In this document: one piece after another, positions 45,601 to 56,015 of the stretch
Position numbering within the stretch: the stretch's first letter is position 1
Layout: the number at the start of each line of letters is the position of its first letter
Assembly: GCF_030272615.1 (NCBI RefSeq)
Contig: NC_081413.1
Location: 560,331,945-560,395,944 of the forward strand
Direction of reading: 5' to 3'
Source: Cryptomeria japonica
Taxonomy: Eukaryota > Streptophyta > Pinopsida > Cupressales > Cupressaceae
Length of the DNA stretch: 64,000 nt
Translations under genes and position numbers: made by a program
Notes under the pieces: model-generated
The model's input: the letters and a program-made list of their open reading frames with translations, nothing else
What the model was told of the DNA's origin: nothing
The model's database searches: none

Positions 45601-47780
45601 AATTAAAAAGGTGTTTGGACATTAGTCTTTTCTATTTAAATTGTTATGATGTTATCTCTCATGCTGCACTTTAGCTACATGCTATCCTTGTATTTAGATC
45701 GTTGTCTTGTATTATGGGTCTTGATCTTTGATTTTGTGTTTGTATAGATTTTCACCCATTGTCCTATTGTTTTTAACTTGTTTGTGACATTATTTAATCT
45801 TATTTAGCATATTTATAAAGGTTTATGTCATTTCAAAAGGTCACTTTTTTTTTAATGATTAAAAAAAATACCTTTTATATCATCATGTAAAGTGACAATT
45901 CTTATAATATGAGATTTAACCAAATACACTTCAAAATAAAAAATAATTCAAAATAAAGAAAAAAAAATAGACCTTCATAAACTAAATTAAATATAATTTC
46001 TTTCTCACATATTGAAAAAAAAATTAATACATTCTATTACCAAAACTTTCATCAAGATGACAATTCTATCCATTATAAAATTAGACTTAAACAAATCCAT
46101 CAAATACAAATTTGAACCATATCTATTCAATCATTTCTAAAGATGAAAATAACAATATTAATTTGTATATAACTTATAAAGAAATTAACTATATTTTTAT
46201 TATATGTAATGTTATTGAATAAATAAGAAATAGCAAACCAATAATTCTATACTACTTTCCAGCCTCAAATAAAAAAATATCATTCTATTTCAATTTTAAT
46301 AATAAAATGTTAATTTATTAAATTTTTTTATTGAGTGTCTATTATTTAAATTGAAAAGAAAATGCTTTTAAATAAATCATTAATTGATTGTCTGATGAGA
46401 TAGGCATTTGAACCACAACAATTTGCCTTAAGATTTATCTAATATGTTTGAACAACTAATTGAAAAAAATAAAATTGTTTAATTGATTATTCTTTATTAG
46501 ACTTTTTAACCATTTTTGATATATATTTTTCTTCTGTTTACCATTAGAGTATCAAAGTTTAAACTAAAAATACCAAAGGAAAATAAGTTATATTAACAAA
46601 TTTAATACATTTTATTAACAAATTTTTTATCAAAATAACAAATTCTATTCAAGGGTTTTCTTAACAAGGGTTTTCTTTGCTGGTTGTTTAATGCTAGATC
46701 TTGCTGGTCTCTCTTTTGCTGATTTGTAGGTTGAATGGCTTCTCCCTTCTAATATAATAAAAAATAATTCTATTCAATATAAAGTTAAATATTACAAAAT
46801 TGATATGATAAAAAATTGAGTCATGTGCATTCAACCATTTTTGAAGATGAAAAATAAGAGAACCATAATTAAAAACTAAGCAAGATAGGATTCACAACTT
46901 GTCATCAACCAGAATATGAAAGATAAGTTTGAGTCACACCAAGATAACCATAATTAAAAACAGTGAGCCAAGCAAATATTTAAACTAAAACTACCAAAGG
47001 AAAACAAGTTATGTTAACTAAATTAATACATTTTATTAACAAATTTTTTACCAAAATAACAATTGTATTCAATATAAAGCTAAATTTAACATAATTCATA
47101 TGATAAAAATTTGAATCATATACAGTGAATCACTTTTAAAATTCCAGTACTAAGAACAATATAAGACTACAAATTTCTTATTCATAACTTTATATCAATA
47201 ATTTAACCTTTAAATATAAATTTTATTTAAAATATTTTCAATTTATTATTTTTAAAATCTATAATCTTATCTATAGATTTTAAGATTACTAAACAAAGCA
47301 AATGGCAATTACATTATGGAGGAGGGAGAAAAAGTCTTAACATTTTCAATATTACATTATTTTACAGTTTATTCCTTCACTTTAGGAGCGGTACATATGC
47401 TCTACTATTACAGGACTGTAGATTGAGAGTGTGCGAAATAAATTTATATTTCTATTCATAACATAAACTCCAAACTAAATGTTAAATTTAATTCATGTTA
47501 CATCTTATTTTAATCTTTGATAATTCAAAAAATTTAAATTTAACACTTTTCATTATTCAAATTGAAAGAACATATTTGAAAAAAAATTATTAATTTAAAA
47601 AAAAATAAATTAAATATTAATAAACTTGATACCAAAATCTTTATAGAAATCATTAAATGTTATAGAAAAGTACAATTAATTTTGAAATTATACTGACATG
47701 AAAAATCCAAATAACATAACCATCTTTTTTTATATGAATGAAACTACTTTTGTTTGGGGTGTAACAATGGTGGCCATTAA
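45601..47780. repeat. AT-rich region with a dispersed repeat
   Basis: A phrase of about 150 bp containing TTAATACATT(T/C)TATTA, ACCAAAA(T/C), AATTCTATTCAATATAAAG and TTGAATCATAT recurs at about 46010-46160, 46590-46860 and 46970-47150. There is no coding potential. The repeat type is unknown. Confidence 0.55.
46653..46765 (+). mobile_element. Short retroposon insertion, 113 bp, with 12 bp target duplication
   Basis: The AATTCTATTCAA duplication lies at 46641-46652 and 46766-46777. The insert starts GGGTTTTCTTAACAAGGG and ends with CTTCTAATATAATAAAAAAT, an A-rich tail directly before the right duplication. That structure fits reverse transcription by a LINE. It may be a heavily 5'-truncated LINE or a SINE; no box A/B promoter could be confirmed. 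Confidence 0.8.
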
Positions 47781-48024
47781 AAAATAGTCAGTAATCTTGA
47801 CAAGGAAAAATAGTCTTTGAAGAGATTGCACATTGCAGTAAACCATCAGCTATACTTTTATAAATATTAAAAAGATATACCATTAAGAGAATGGAACGGT
47901 TATTCAAAGTTCTCCTGTTTTTATTTTTTGATAAGTGCATCACGACGAAAATTTGTTTCTTATCTTTAAACGATGTCTTTGTTGCAACTTCAAAATATCC
48001 TAAACTCTGTAATGACCACACAGT

Positions 48025-48310
48025 TCACAAGGTGATTTTGGATTCATTGGCCATCTTCTTGTGGCAGTGAACAGTCTTGATCTTGAGAAATCCTTTTTCA
48101 AATCTGACTCTAGGGCAGTGTTTAGGCAGAAAAACCCTTATTACACTTAATAGACCATTTCTGAGAAGAAAACTCAGAAATGTCACTGCCTGTCCATCCT
48201 TGTTTACCCCAATATGAACATGCATCATCTTTAAATTTGGCAATGTCACCTCTGCTACTGAATTCTGATCTGATATCATCTCCCGCATAAATCATGATGT
48301 GGGTTTATCC
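48025..48310 (-). CDS. Possible second exon of the F-box gene
   Basis: The frame from 48288 reads MREMISDQNSVAEVTLPNLK, then MMHVHIGVNKDGQAVTFLSF and a Lys-rich end (KKMANESKITL). The LPNLKxxxVHI stretch followed by a leucine-rich helix is what plant F-box/LRR proteins show after their repeats. A donor-like G|GTTAGA (exon end 48392) and an acceptor-like TATATATAG|G (exon start 48310) would remove an 81 bp intron and keep the frame. However, the join leaves a TGA 18 bases into the exon, three codons before this Met. Either the splice site differs or the gene is damaged. Confidence 0.5.
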
Positions 48311-48372
48311 CTATATATAAGAATTTGAAAGAAACGATATTGTGAAATATCATTCTCTATTGATGAAGAATA

Positions 48373-49272
48373 TTATGTACAAAATTCTAACCTGTAAACA
48401 CTGGCCATGGATTGCATAGGAAAACTGTTAAGCACAGTAACACTGGGAATTCCTGGATTAACGGCATTGCCTGTATTGTAATTTTGAAGAATAATTTTTT
48501 TAACAGATTCCGCTCTTGAAATTCCTTGTAGTAATTTAAGTCCTGTGTATTTACCAAAATCCGTAAGGCTGATTTCCATCAAGCGTGGGCAAGCTATCTG
48601 CAATGATATATCAGATCTTAGAATTCCTAGATTTAGGTACATGAGATTAGAAGAACGTATGTTCAAGTTTTTCAACCCCAAACAACCGCAAATCCCCAAA
48701 ATTAGAAGATGTGGGCACAGGTCCATGAATCCTTCAAACATAGCATCATCCACATTTCGAATTTCCATAAAATAAAGTGTTTTCAAGGATCGTAAAACCC
48801 CAAAATTAGTGGGTACCTTGGGAAGATCGATGTAATTCACTATTAGGGCAGTGAGGTTTTCACTAAAAATAGAGTCCCCGAGCTCCACCATGGAAGAAGT
48901 GTTAAGCCTCGTCTTTCGATCTCTATAAGTGATATGTATATCCATGCGTTCCACCTGTTTTTCAGCTGCAAGACGAATCCAATTGTTTATATCGACAGCC
49001 TTAGGGTCATCCAAGGCAACTTGAAGATACAAATAGCGAAGACGAGCATCCAGGTGGAGTGCATTGTCAATTATGGCCTGTATCTTGTCATCCTTTTGTT
49101 TCTCAAAATCCTCAAAATAAAATTTGAGGATGGGTACTTTTCTCCACAAGAATCGCCATCTCTGCGAGAGTAGGACATCTCTGTAAGAAATCTTTGACAG
49201 AATATGAGTTAAAAGAAAATCATCTGGTAATGCAGACAGCCTGTCTGGTGCGGATGCTCTTGCCATTAACAT
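48373..49272 (-). CDS. F-box / leucine-rich-repeat protein
   Basis: This is the likeliest host gene. F-box proteins bind SKP1 in SCF ubiquitin ligases and select substrates with their C-terminal repeats. The ATG at 49272 gives MLMARASAPDRLSALPDDFL, and the F-box runs over residues 9-45 (DRLSALPDDFLLTHILSKIS, then QRWRFLWRKVP). Relative to the usual motif, about four residues seem missing in the middle (KISYRDVLLSQRW). Irregular leucine-rich repeats follow (LTALIVNYIDLPKVP, LRSLKTLYFMEIRNV, CPHLLILGICGCLGLKNLNI, ACPRLMEISLTDFG). An in-frame upstream extension to 49386 looks non-coding. The frame closes at 48373, or splices at 48392 into 48310-48025. Expression and intactness are not provable here. 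Confidence 0.7.
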   Translation of the reverse strand: MLMARASAPDRLSALPDDFLLTHILSKISYRDVLLSQRWRFLWRKVPILKFYFEDFEKQKDDKIQAIIDNALHLDARLRYLYLQVALDDPKAVDINNWIRLAAEKQVERMDIHITYRDRKTRLNTSSMVELGDSIFSENLTALIVNYIDLPKVPTNFGVLRSLKTLYFMEIRNVDDAMFEGFMDLCPHLLILGICGCLGLKNLNIRSSNLMYLNLGILRSDISLQIACPRLMEISLTDFGKYTGLKLLQGISRAESVKKIILQNYNTGNAVNPGIPSVTVLNSFPMQSMASVYRLEFCT

Positions 49273-49386
49273 TGTGCCTGCTATTACTGCTATCTTACTT
49301 TCTCTTACCTTGTGTCTGCAATTACTATGCGGAATGGGGAAACTACATAGAGCGCCCATCATGCAGAATATGGAGTAACAAAGCAC

Positions 49387-49674
49387 AGATTTATAATATC
49401 AAGAATCAATCCAACATTTGTGCTTTGGAATAAGACATATAATAATACTAGCATACCTGGTTCTCTAGAGAAATCTATATAGAAGACTATCGATGGATAA
49501 AATTAAATAAACCCTAATTTTGTTCATAATAGTAACTAACTATAACAGTTATCCCTACTCTAACTATAATTGAATTTTAAATGATTCATCATTCATTAAA
49601 TCTTAATCTTTATTTCTATTATATTATATTTATATAATATTATAATACTATTAATGGGATAGCTCCCTATATTG
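49387..49674. other. AT-rich intergenic stretch
   Basis: No coding frame or repeat recognised. It lies between the F-box gene's 5' side and the 3' end of the LINE, so it could hold the F-box promoter; I see no clear TATA-box context that I would trust in such AT-rich sequence. Confidence 0.4.
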
Positions 49675-49820
49675 CTGAAAAAAGAAGATTACATATAGTT
49701 TCAAGCATCAGACTAGATTAAACTGTGTCTGCTAGACACGACTTTAGACCCCCAAGGTAGACTGCCTTATATCCAGGTACTTCTCTAAATTAAAACAAAG
49801 ACACTTAGCCAACAAGCTAG

Positions 49821-50850
49821 TTACATGTCTCCACCAATTGCTTGGTATATCACAACCGCATATTCACCTATATTGATGGCATTGCGGGTGGATTGCTCAG
49901 GAAGCCACCAATCCACATATTCAGTCAGTCTTCTGAAAGGCGCCATGTTCTCGTTAAACACAACACATCTGAACACTTCCCATGCATTCCCCCCAAATGC
50001 CTTTATTCGCTCCCGCTCCTCCTTCCACACCCCCCGTTTGGCCATCTCACGTATGGTATCATTGTCAACGGAGCCACCACTATTCCCCTCATCAATTTCC
50101 TCAGTTTCATCCTCCGAATCTGAGGATAAGTAATTTTTGAACTGGAAATACACCTTCAAAATGCTCACTTTGACTCCCTCATCTAGACTTAATATGGCAT
50201 TAGCAACATTGTTTGCAATGAATGGCTTCACGAATCCATCAAAGAGTTCGATCGCATGTTCCCCAGAATCAATGACATCGACAAGGGGCATAAGGACTGC
50301 CTCTAGAATGGCTGCATCACACCAGTGTCTCTCAAAATTGAGAGTGATGCCCATTAGCCATCAGATAGCATCATAAATGTAATTTTCGGTGATAAACAGG
50401 TTTCTTAGTTGTGTTCCCAACACATTTTCACAATTGACACAACTAACATCTCCAGAACGAGCCATCCACAACAATCTTTCCTTTGTGTACACCTCACCAA
50501 AAATAGCACTTTTGACAACTGGGTACATATCTTTTGGAAAGAATTTATATAAAGAAGCATGTTATAGATCCCAATCATTATTGCTCTGCCAATATCTATC
50601 AGATTCTAATTATGAGCTAAAGCACTCCCGAAGTGATGAGATGTCCCTAACTACAGACAGTACTTCCCAAGGGGTCTGGCTGAGACATTTCCATGTGATG
50701 ATTCTTTCTACCACCAAGTTTTAGATATCGAGACCAGAACGGTGACACCATCCATCCCAACTATCAGAGTTGTACTAATCTTCAAACTTCCGAGGCATAT
50801 TTAGTTGCCACCTACAACCCAAGATCGGGTGCTAATCCATATAAAGCTGG
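49821..50850 (-). pseudogene. Unknown C-terminal region downstream of LINE RNase H
   Basis: The longest frame (50354->49821) reads MGITLNFERHWCDAAILEAV, then LPLV-like helices, an acidic linker (SSDSEDETEEIDEGNSGGSV) and RRLTEYVDWWLPEQSTRNAI. Upstream, in broken frames up to about 50800, similar coding sense is visible (SQTPWEVLSVVRDISSLREC, YTKERLLWMARSGDV). It does not resemble RT, RNase H or endonuclease. It may be a C-terminal extension of the LINE, a captured host-gene fragment, or an unrelated gene that the LINE abuts. It is damaged by at least three stops. Confidence 0.45.
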
Positions 50851-50854
50851 TTCA

Positions 50855-51380
50855 TTACCCGACACCTTGGCGTGGGGATTCACTATAGTCCTTCAAGCAT
50901 TGTCTTGTAATATCATCCGCTGCTGAGACTTGACTGAAAGAGACAGGGTCATCATTCTGTCCTACCCCAAGATTCTCTAGATAGTCCACCACTTGATTGC
51001 CTTCTCTATATACATGCACAATTTCATAGCAATCGATTGATTTAAGGTGGTCGTTTATTTGAGGCAACCACTTGTTTAGTTTCCAGTTATGAAATTTTGA
51101 CTTAGTAACCCCATTTATAATGATCTGTGAATCTCTTTTAATAATGATTTGAGAGATCCCATGCAGAGTACGAAGGTGTAATCCTACCTCCAGTGCACGG
51201 ATCTTGGCTTCGTTGTTTGTGGTAGATCCAATGCATCCACACAATCCATATATAATATTACCATGTTCATTTCAGATTATGGCGCCAATACCAGACTCCC
51301 CAGGGTTCCCCCTACTAGCACCATCGAAATTGAGTTTTATCCAATCCTTTGGAGGGGCCTTCCATTTGACAGAATTTCTA
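50855..51380 (-). pseudogene. LINE RNase H domain
   Basis: It would remove RNA from the hybrid during retrotransposition. The landmark LNFDGASRGNPGESGIGAI (first catalytic Asp) lies near 51285-51340, TTNNEAKIRALEVGLHLRTL (catalytic Glu) near 51160-51220, and IIIKRDSQIIINGV (Asp) near 51120. The YREGNQVVDYLENLG turn near 50970-51010 is the His/Asn-turn region. A stop or shift near 51250 divides the domain. It ends ESPRQGVG with a stop at 50855. Confidence 0.85.
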
Positions 51381-52538
51381 TCAATAGACTTCGAGGGGGG
51401 GGGCATAAATATCTGAATCTTTAAGAGAACAATGCTTTTCCATTAAGACATCCCAGTTATTGTATATTTTAGGACCGCCTTTTAGTATCTCGCCATTTAT
51501 CACTTCCTCGATTGCAACTTTTATTTTGTCAACCAACATTATATTTGACAGTGATGTTTCTTTGAAAATTCTTCTATTTCTCTCCTTCCAGATGTGCCAA
51601 ACAATCATAGATTGACCAATCATCCATAGATCACTCCATTTTGACTTCTGTCTGATTGGCTAGGAAAGTAGGAAGTCTTAACACATTTCATTTTTAACCG
51701 TAGTCCAATTGGTTTGGTCTAGGAACCAGTTCCAACATAATTCTGGCACTAGATAGCTGAAGAGTAGATGGTTGGCTATTTCTTCATTAGCACAACACAT
51801 AACACAACGATTGGGACCCAAGATGCTAATAATTTTAAGTCTATCACTAGTGAGGATTTTGCCATGTAAAGCAATCCACAAGAATGCCCCATCTTTTGGT
51901 AGTATTTTATTATTCCAACATAATTTATGTGGCCAGGTGTCACAGGTACCCCTTTGTCTTTGAACTTCGTACCCAATTTTGGAACCATACTCCCCAGATT
52001 TCGAGGCACACCAAATTTTTTTGTCATCTTCACTAGAGGCCGGTACTTTCCTATCTTTTATTGCATCCCAAAGTTTTTCACATAATGAAGGGTTACCAAT
52101 ATTGATTTTCTTCCATATTCTCAGACCATTTATGTCCTCGCGGTTTTCCATGTAATTGCATACATGTTGTCCTATGTAATTCTCAACCAGATTTATCCAC
52201 TCCTTCTCTTCAAATGATTCTGAGAGAGATGGAAACCCATCCCATGAGTCTCTCCAAAACAATGCTGTACTACCATTACCAATCCGCCATGAAATATGCT
52301 CTGTGATAATGTGTCTGCTGTCCCATAAGAAATTCCACGTAGCTGAGCCCCTTTCAGAATTGGCCACTGTGAGTATTCGGTTAGGGTCTTCCGAGTCAAG
52401 ATATTTCTTTTGGAACAATCTGCACCAAAGTTTTTGAGGTTCTTTGCACATCTTCCAGGAGAGCTTAGCACCAAGGGCAGAATTTTGCAACTCCATTTTC
52501 CTTAAGCCAGCTCCCCCATCTTCCTTAATTAGGCACAA
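51381..52538 (-). pseudogene. LINE RT connection and zf-RVT domain
   Basis: The 286-residue frame at 52538->51678 starts CLIKEDGGAGLRKMELQNSA, the usual plant LINE stretch after RT. The zinc-binding region DGAFLWIALHGKILTSDRLK, then GPNRCVMCCANEEIANHLLF lies near 51745-51890. The next frame, 51623->51381 (MIVWHIWKERNRRIF), is the IWKxRNxxIF motif that precedes RNase H. Confidence 0.85.
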
Positions 52539-52682
52539 TGTATCCCAGTTGATAAGCAGAATTTACCTGTTATGTTTAGCACCATCCCAAACAAATTTTT
52601 TGAGCAGATTGTTTAGACTTTTTCTTGCAGTGAAGGACATTTTGAAACAGGACATGTTGTATATTGGAATGGTAGATATAAC

Positions 52683-53555
52683 TTATTTGATCATGGTAAG
52701 TCTACCTGCTTGGGTTAGCCACCTATTTTTCCAATTTTCTGATTTTGTTTGACATGAGTTAATAACATCGTCCCAACTTTGAGAATGTTTGCATCCTTTG
52801 TTAATATGTATCCCTAAGTACTTGATCGGGAGCTCAACAATTTTTATATCTAAGTGTTGTGTAATTCTATCTTGGGCCATCTTGTTAGTATTAAAGAAGA
52901 ACAATTGATATTTTTCTTTATTCATAACTTGACCCGAAGCCATTGTGTACTCCTTTAGTGTATTCTTAATGCCTATAGCTTCCCAGATGGATGCATCACC
53001 AAATATGATGGTATCATCGGCAAATTGGGAATGTGTGATTGCCTCAAATTTCTCATGAGCTTTGAATCCTTTCCAAATGCCTTCACTATGCCTCTTTTTT
53101 ACTATCCCCCCTAAAAATTCCACCATAAGAACAAAGAGTGAAGGTGATAATGGATCCCCCTGTCGCAGACCATTTGTGGCTCCAAAGAACCCACTCAAAT
53201 TACCATTGACAAGAATAGAAAAGTTTATTGTGATAATGCAAAAATTTATACATTCAAGCCAGTTAACTAGGAAACCAAATTTGGCAAGGACATGCATAAG
53301 AAAATTCCAAATCACCTTATCATAGGATTTGGCAACATCTAGTTTAATAATCATACCTTTCAATTTTTCTTTATCAAGTGAGTTTATGACTTCCGATACC
53401 AGGATGATGCTGTCCGCAATTTCCTGACCTAGAGTAAATCCATTCTGATTTTCAGATATTAGCTTTGGTAGCAACTTCTTCAATCTTTCGTCCATTGCCT
53501 TTGATATTATTTTGTAGATAGTGTTGCATAAGGATATTGGGCAAAAATGAGACAT
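52683..53555 (-). pseudogene. LINE reverse transcriptase
   Basis: The frame shows the plant LINE RT motifs: CPISLCNTIYKIISKAM, LKKLLPKLISENQNGFTLGQ, MIIKLDVAKSYDKVIWNFL (first Asp), GLRQGDPLSPSLFVLMVEFL, and FADDTIIFGD (catalytic DD) near 53010. It continues with KYLGIHI-type thumb sequence. The last residues (RWLTQAGRLTMIK) join the zf-RVT fragment across a short broken gap. Confidence 0.9.
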
Positions 53556-53567
53556 GGAATCACAATC

Positions 53568-54383
53568 CTATTTCTTAGGAATAAGATTGATAATGGTGTG
53601 GTTGATCTCTTTCACAAACCTGCTCTTTTTCCAGAATTTTTCAACCACATTCCAAATATCCTTGCCCATGATACCCCAACATTTTTGAAAAAGCTCCACT
53701 GTTATGCCATCTGGTCCAAGCGCCTTATGGAGATGAAGTGAAAATGTGGCAAGTTTAATTTCCTCCAACGAGTAAGGAGCAAGTAGCATATCACAATCAG
53801 AGCTAGTAATCAGGGGGTTAATGACTTCCTCAATTATTGGTATTGAACCCAAATTATCTACCTCAAAGATGCCCAATATATCCATATAGTAATTAAGAGC
53901 AAATAGCTCAATATCTGTGACCGAATTTTTTAGAACCCCATTCTCATCCTTAATCGAGCATATCTTATTATTGATCCTTCTAGCCTTGGAAGAAGCATGA
54001 AAAAATTTAGTGTTGAGATCCCCCTCAGCTATCCAAAGTTCCCTATATTTATCTTTCCAATATAGTTCCTCCCACTTCAAAATTTCCATATACTGGGCTT
54101 CGAGTGTTTTCTCCAATTCGAACTCCACATTGGTTATGCCAAATCGCATAACCCGATTGCCAATTTCTTCTAGTTTTTCCTCAATTTGACTTTTCTCTAC
54201 AATTTTTTTTTTTGAAGGACAACTTGTTCCAATCTTTAATTTTATTTTTTAGGAACTGAATTCTTTTAACAAATCTAAAGCTAGGGGAGCCAGAGTAGAT
54301 GTTGCCTTCTTGCCACTAGTTTTTTAGATTGTCAAGGAACTTCTCATCCCGCCACCACATGCTTAAGAGTTTGAAGTAGTTCT
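53568..54383 (-). pseudogene. LINE endonuclease-RT linker
   Basis: The frame 54149->53568 contains LYWKDKYRELWIAEGDLNTK and FFHASSKARRINNKI, the WxxxGDxNTKFFH signature between endonuclease and RT in plant LINEs. It then reads ALGPDGITVELFQKCW (RT motif 0/1), NLIPKK. The part from 54150 to 54383 is broken coding that stops at the copia insertion. Confidence 0.88.
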
Positions 54384-55944
54384 TGTTGGCATTTGTGCAA
54401 AGTATGTTGACATGATGATATTATGTTGTCATTGATGTCAATATACAGGAGAGTGAACTGACAATATGTTGAAAAGTGAATCGGTATAATATGGTGAACC
54501 GGTATATGTGCAAAGAAGTGAACAGGTATATTGAAGCTAAGCAGCTGGCAAAGAGAACCGGTATAGCGGTATAAACCAGTATATGAGAAATAGGTGAAGT
54601 GGTATGTTTGTCCAAGTTGATGGAATGTGAAATGGCATATTGAATGCTTTCTATTAAGGCTTAATATGGTATGACTACTGGTTGGTAGTCTTAGCTTAAG
54701 GGTTTTTGGTTGAAGTGTTCCAAGCCTATGTAATTCAACTGATGACATTGTGTGATGAGCTAGCATTGTAATCAAGATCAAATTGTGTTGCCATGTCAGC
54801 CTTGTGTGCGTGAAGGATCTTGTATGAAGGAGATTGATCCTATTTGCCTTGGGAATGTGCGAAGTCCCTGTAAATGATGGAGAACGCATGATGGCTGGTT
54901 ATCGCCTCCATGAAACGGTGAAGAACGAACGATGGAGAATATATTGAGATTTGTTCAAGACCATTGTATTCAAATGCAAAGTGTTCAATGGCCAGGATTG
55001 AACCGCCTAAATTGCTTAACCTAAATGTTTAAGGTTTAGGGTTTAGGGTTTATGCTACCGACCTATCTGTTTCCTATAAGGTCGATGTTGTGTTTCATAC
55101 TAAGGCTGTTGGAAAATGGTGTGTGTGTATCTAAGTGCAGAAATACATGATTCTTGCTAGACCAGATGAGATAAGAGGATTGATTCCTGCATAGTGTGTG
55201 TGCAGAAGGAAAGAACTTAAGCGGATTTGCATTAGGCATTGAGTGCTATTATCAGATCATTGTAATACCTGTTTATCTTTAACCATTTCAACAGTTGGAA
55301 AATCCCTTAACCGGGTAACTTTAACCAGCTTGCTGTAAATCCTTTAACAAAGTGACTCAAAGCTATTGAGTTCATGAAATCCTCTAACAAGGTAACCCTT
55401 AACCGGGTATTTAGCCATCCCTTAACTGGGTGATCTCTAATAGGATTGGTTCCTAGCAGAACCTGTTGTAATAGTCTTTAACCGAACTTGGCTCCTAACA
55501 AAGCAGACTTCTAAAGAGTTCAAAAGCAGCTTGTGGGTATTCATCCCCAACATGGTTTTTCCCAGTTGCATTTCCACGTGAAAAATTTGTGTGTCATGTG
55601 TAGTATTTTTCATGTGATGATTTAAGTGATTTGTGTCTGAAGGTAAATCATGCTGAGCTAGCTATTATTATATTTATGATGATAGATTACCTATTCATGC
55701 ATAAGGGTGCAAATGGAAGTGTATTATTAAGCTAAGTGGAAAGCTAAGTGATTAACTGGTTAATGCTTGTCACAGTCATTCTTAGCTTTACCGGTTGCAC
55801 TCTGTTTCATACCAGTGTTACTGTCTGTCAGACATTTGCAGTGTTTAAAGTCAAACCGGTTCAGGAAAAGTAATTGTGACTGTACTGATTCACCCCTCCC
55901 TCTCAGTACCAGTTTGGTACTTATTGTTCATTATTAAGTTATCA
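54384..55944 (+). repeat. 5' LTR (1561 bp) of the 54-62 kb copia
   Basis: It runs from TGTTGGCATTTG to AAGTTATCA. It contains many ACCGGTATA-like phrases (near 54480-54600), a series of CCTTAACCGGGTA-like phrases (55270-55500), GTGGTTTTTCCC-like phrases at 55550, and TTCACCCCTCC at 55890. Confidence 0.95.
55033..55052 (+). repeat. Short telomere-like TTTAGGG run
   Basis: GGTTTAGGGTTTAGGGTTTA sits within the 5' LTR; the 3' LTR has the same at 60957-60974. It is two to three units only and part of the LTR, not a chromosome end. Confidence 0.85.
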
Positions 55945-55946
55945 AT

Positions 55947-55958
55947 TGGTATCAGAGC
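55947..55958 (+). other. Primer-binding site (tRNA-iMet)
   Basis: TGGTATCAGAGC, two bases after the LTR end (ATCA), is the exact copia primer site. Confidence 0.95.
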
Positions 55959-56015
55959 ATCCTCCAGGTCCTCTATGTTTTAAGCTTAACCAATTGAGGG
56001 AAAGATCCTATTGTA

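Larger units (their letters stand above)
49675..54383 (-). mobile_element. LINE retrotransposon, main part
   Basis: The minus-strand order is RT linker, RT, zf-RVT, RNase H, an unknown C-terminal region, then a short 3' end near 49675. The endonuclease lies at 62344->61880 on the far side of the copia element, with matching orientation and order, so the two are one LINE split by insertion. The ORF2 frames are broken by several stops and shifts. No poly(A) tail or target duplication could be fixed. Confidence 0.85.

Noticed and set aside
49825-50133. Plus-strand frames of 93-102 residues
   Set aside because: Antisense of the minus-strand region that has the more protein-like composition and is co-oriented with the LINE.
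54344-54889. 181-residue minus-strand frame rich in His/Thr/Leu
   Set aside because: Lies within the 5' LTR; a similar frame in the 3' LTR (60366-60707) reflects LTR sequence, not a gene.
55033-55052. Interstitial telomere
   Set aside because: Only two to three TTTAGGG units, and the same run occurs in the partner LTR, so it belongs to the element.
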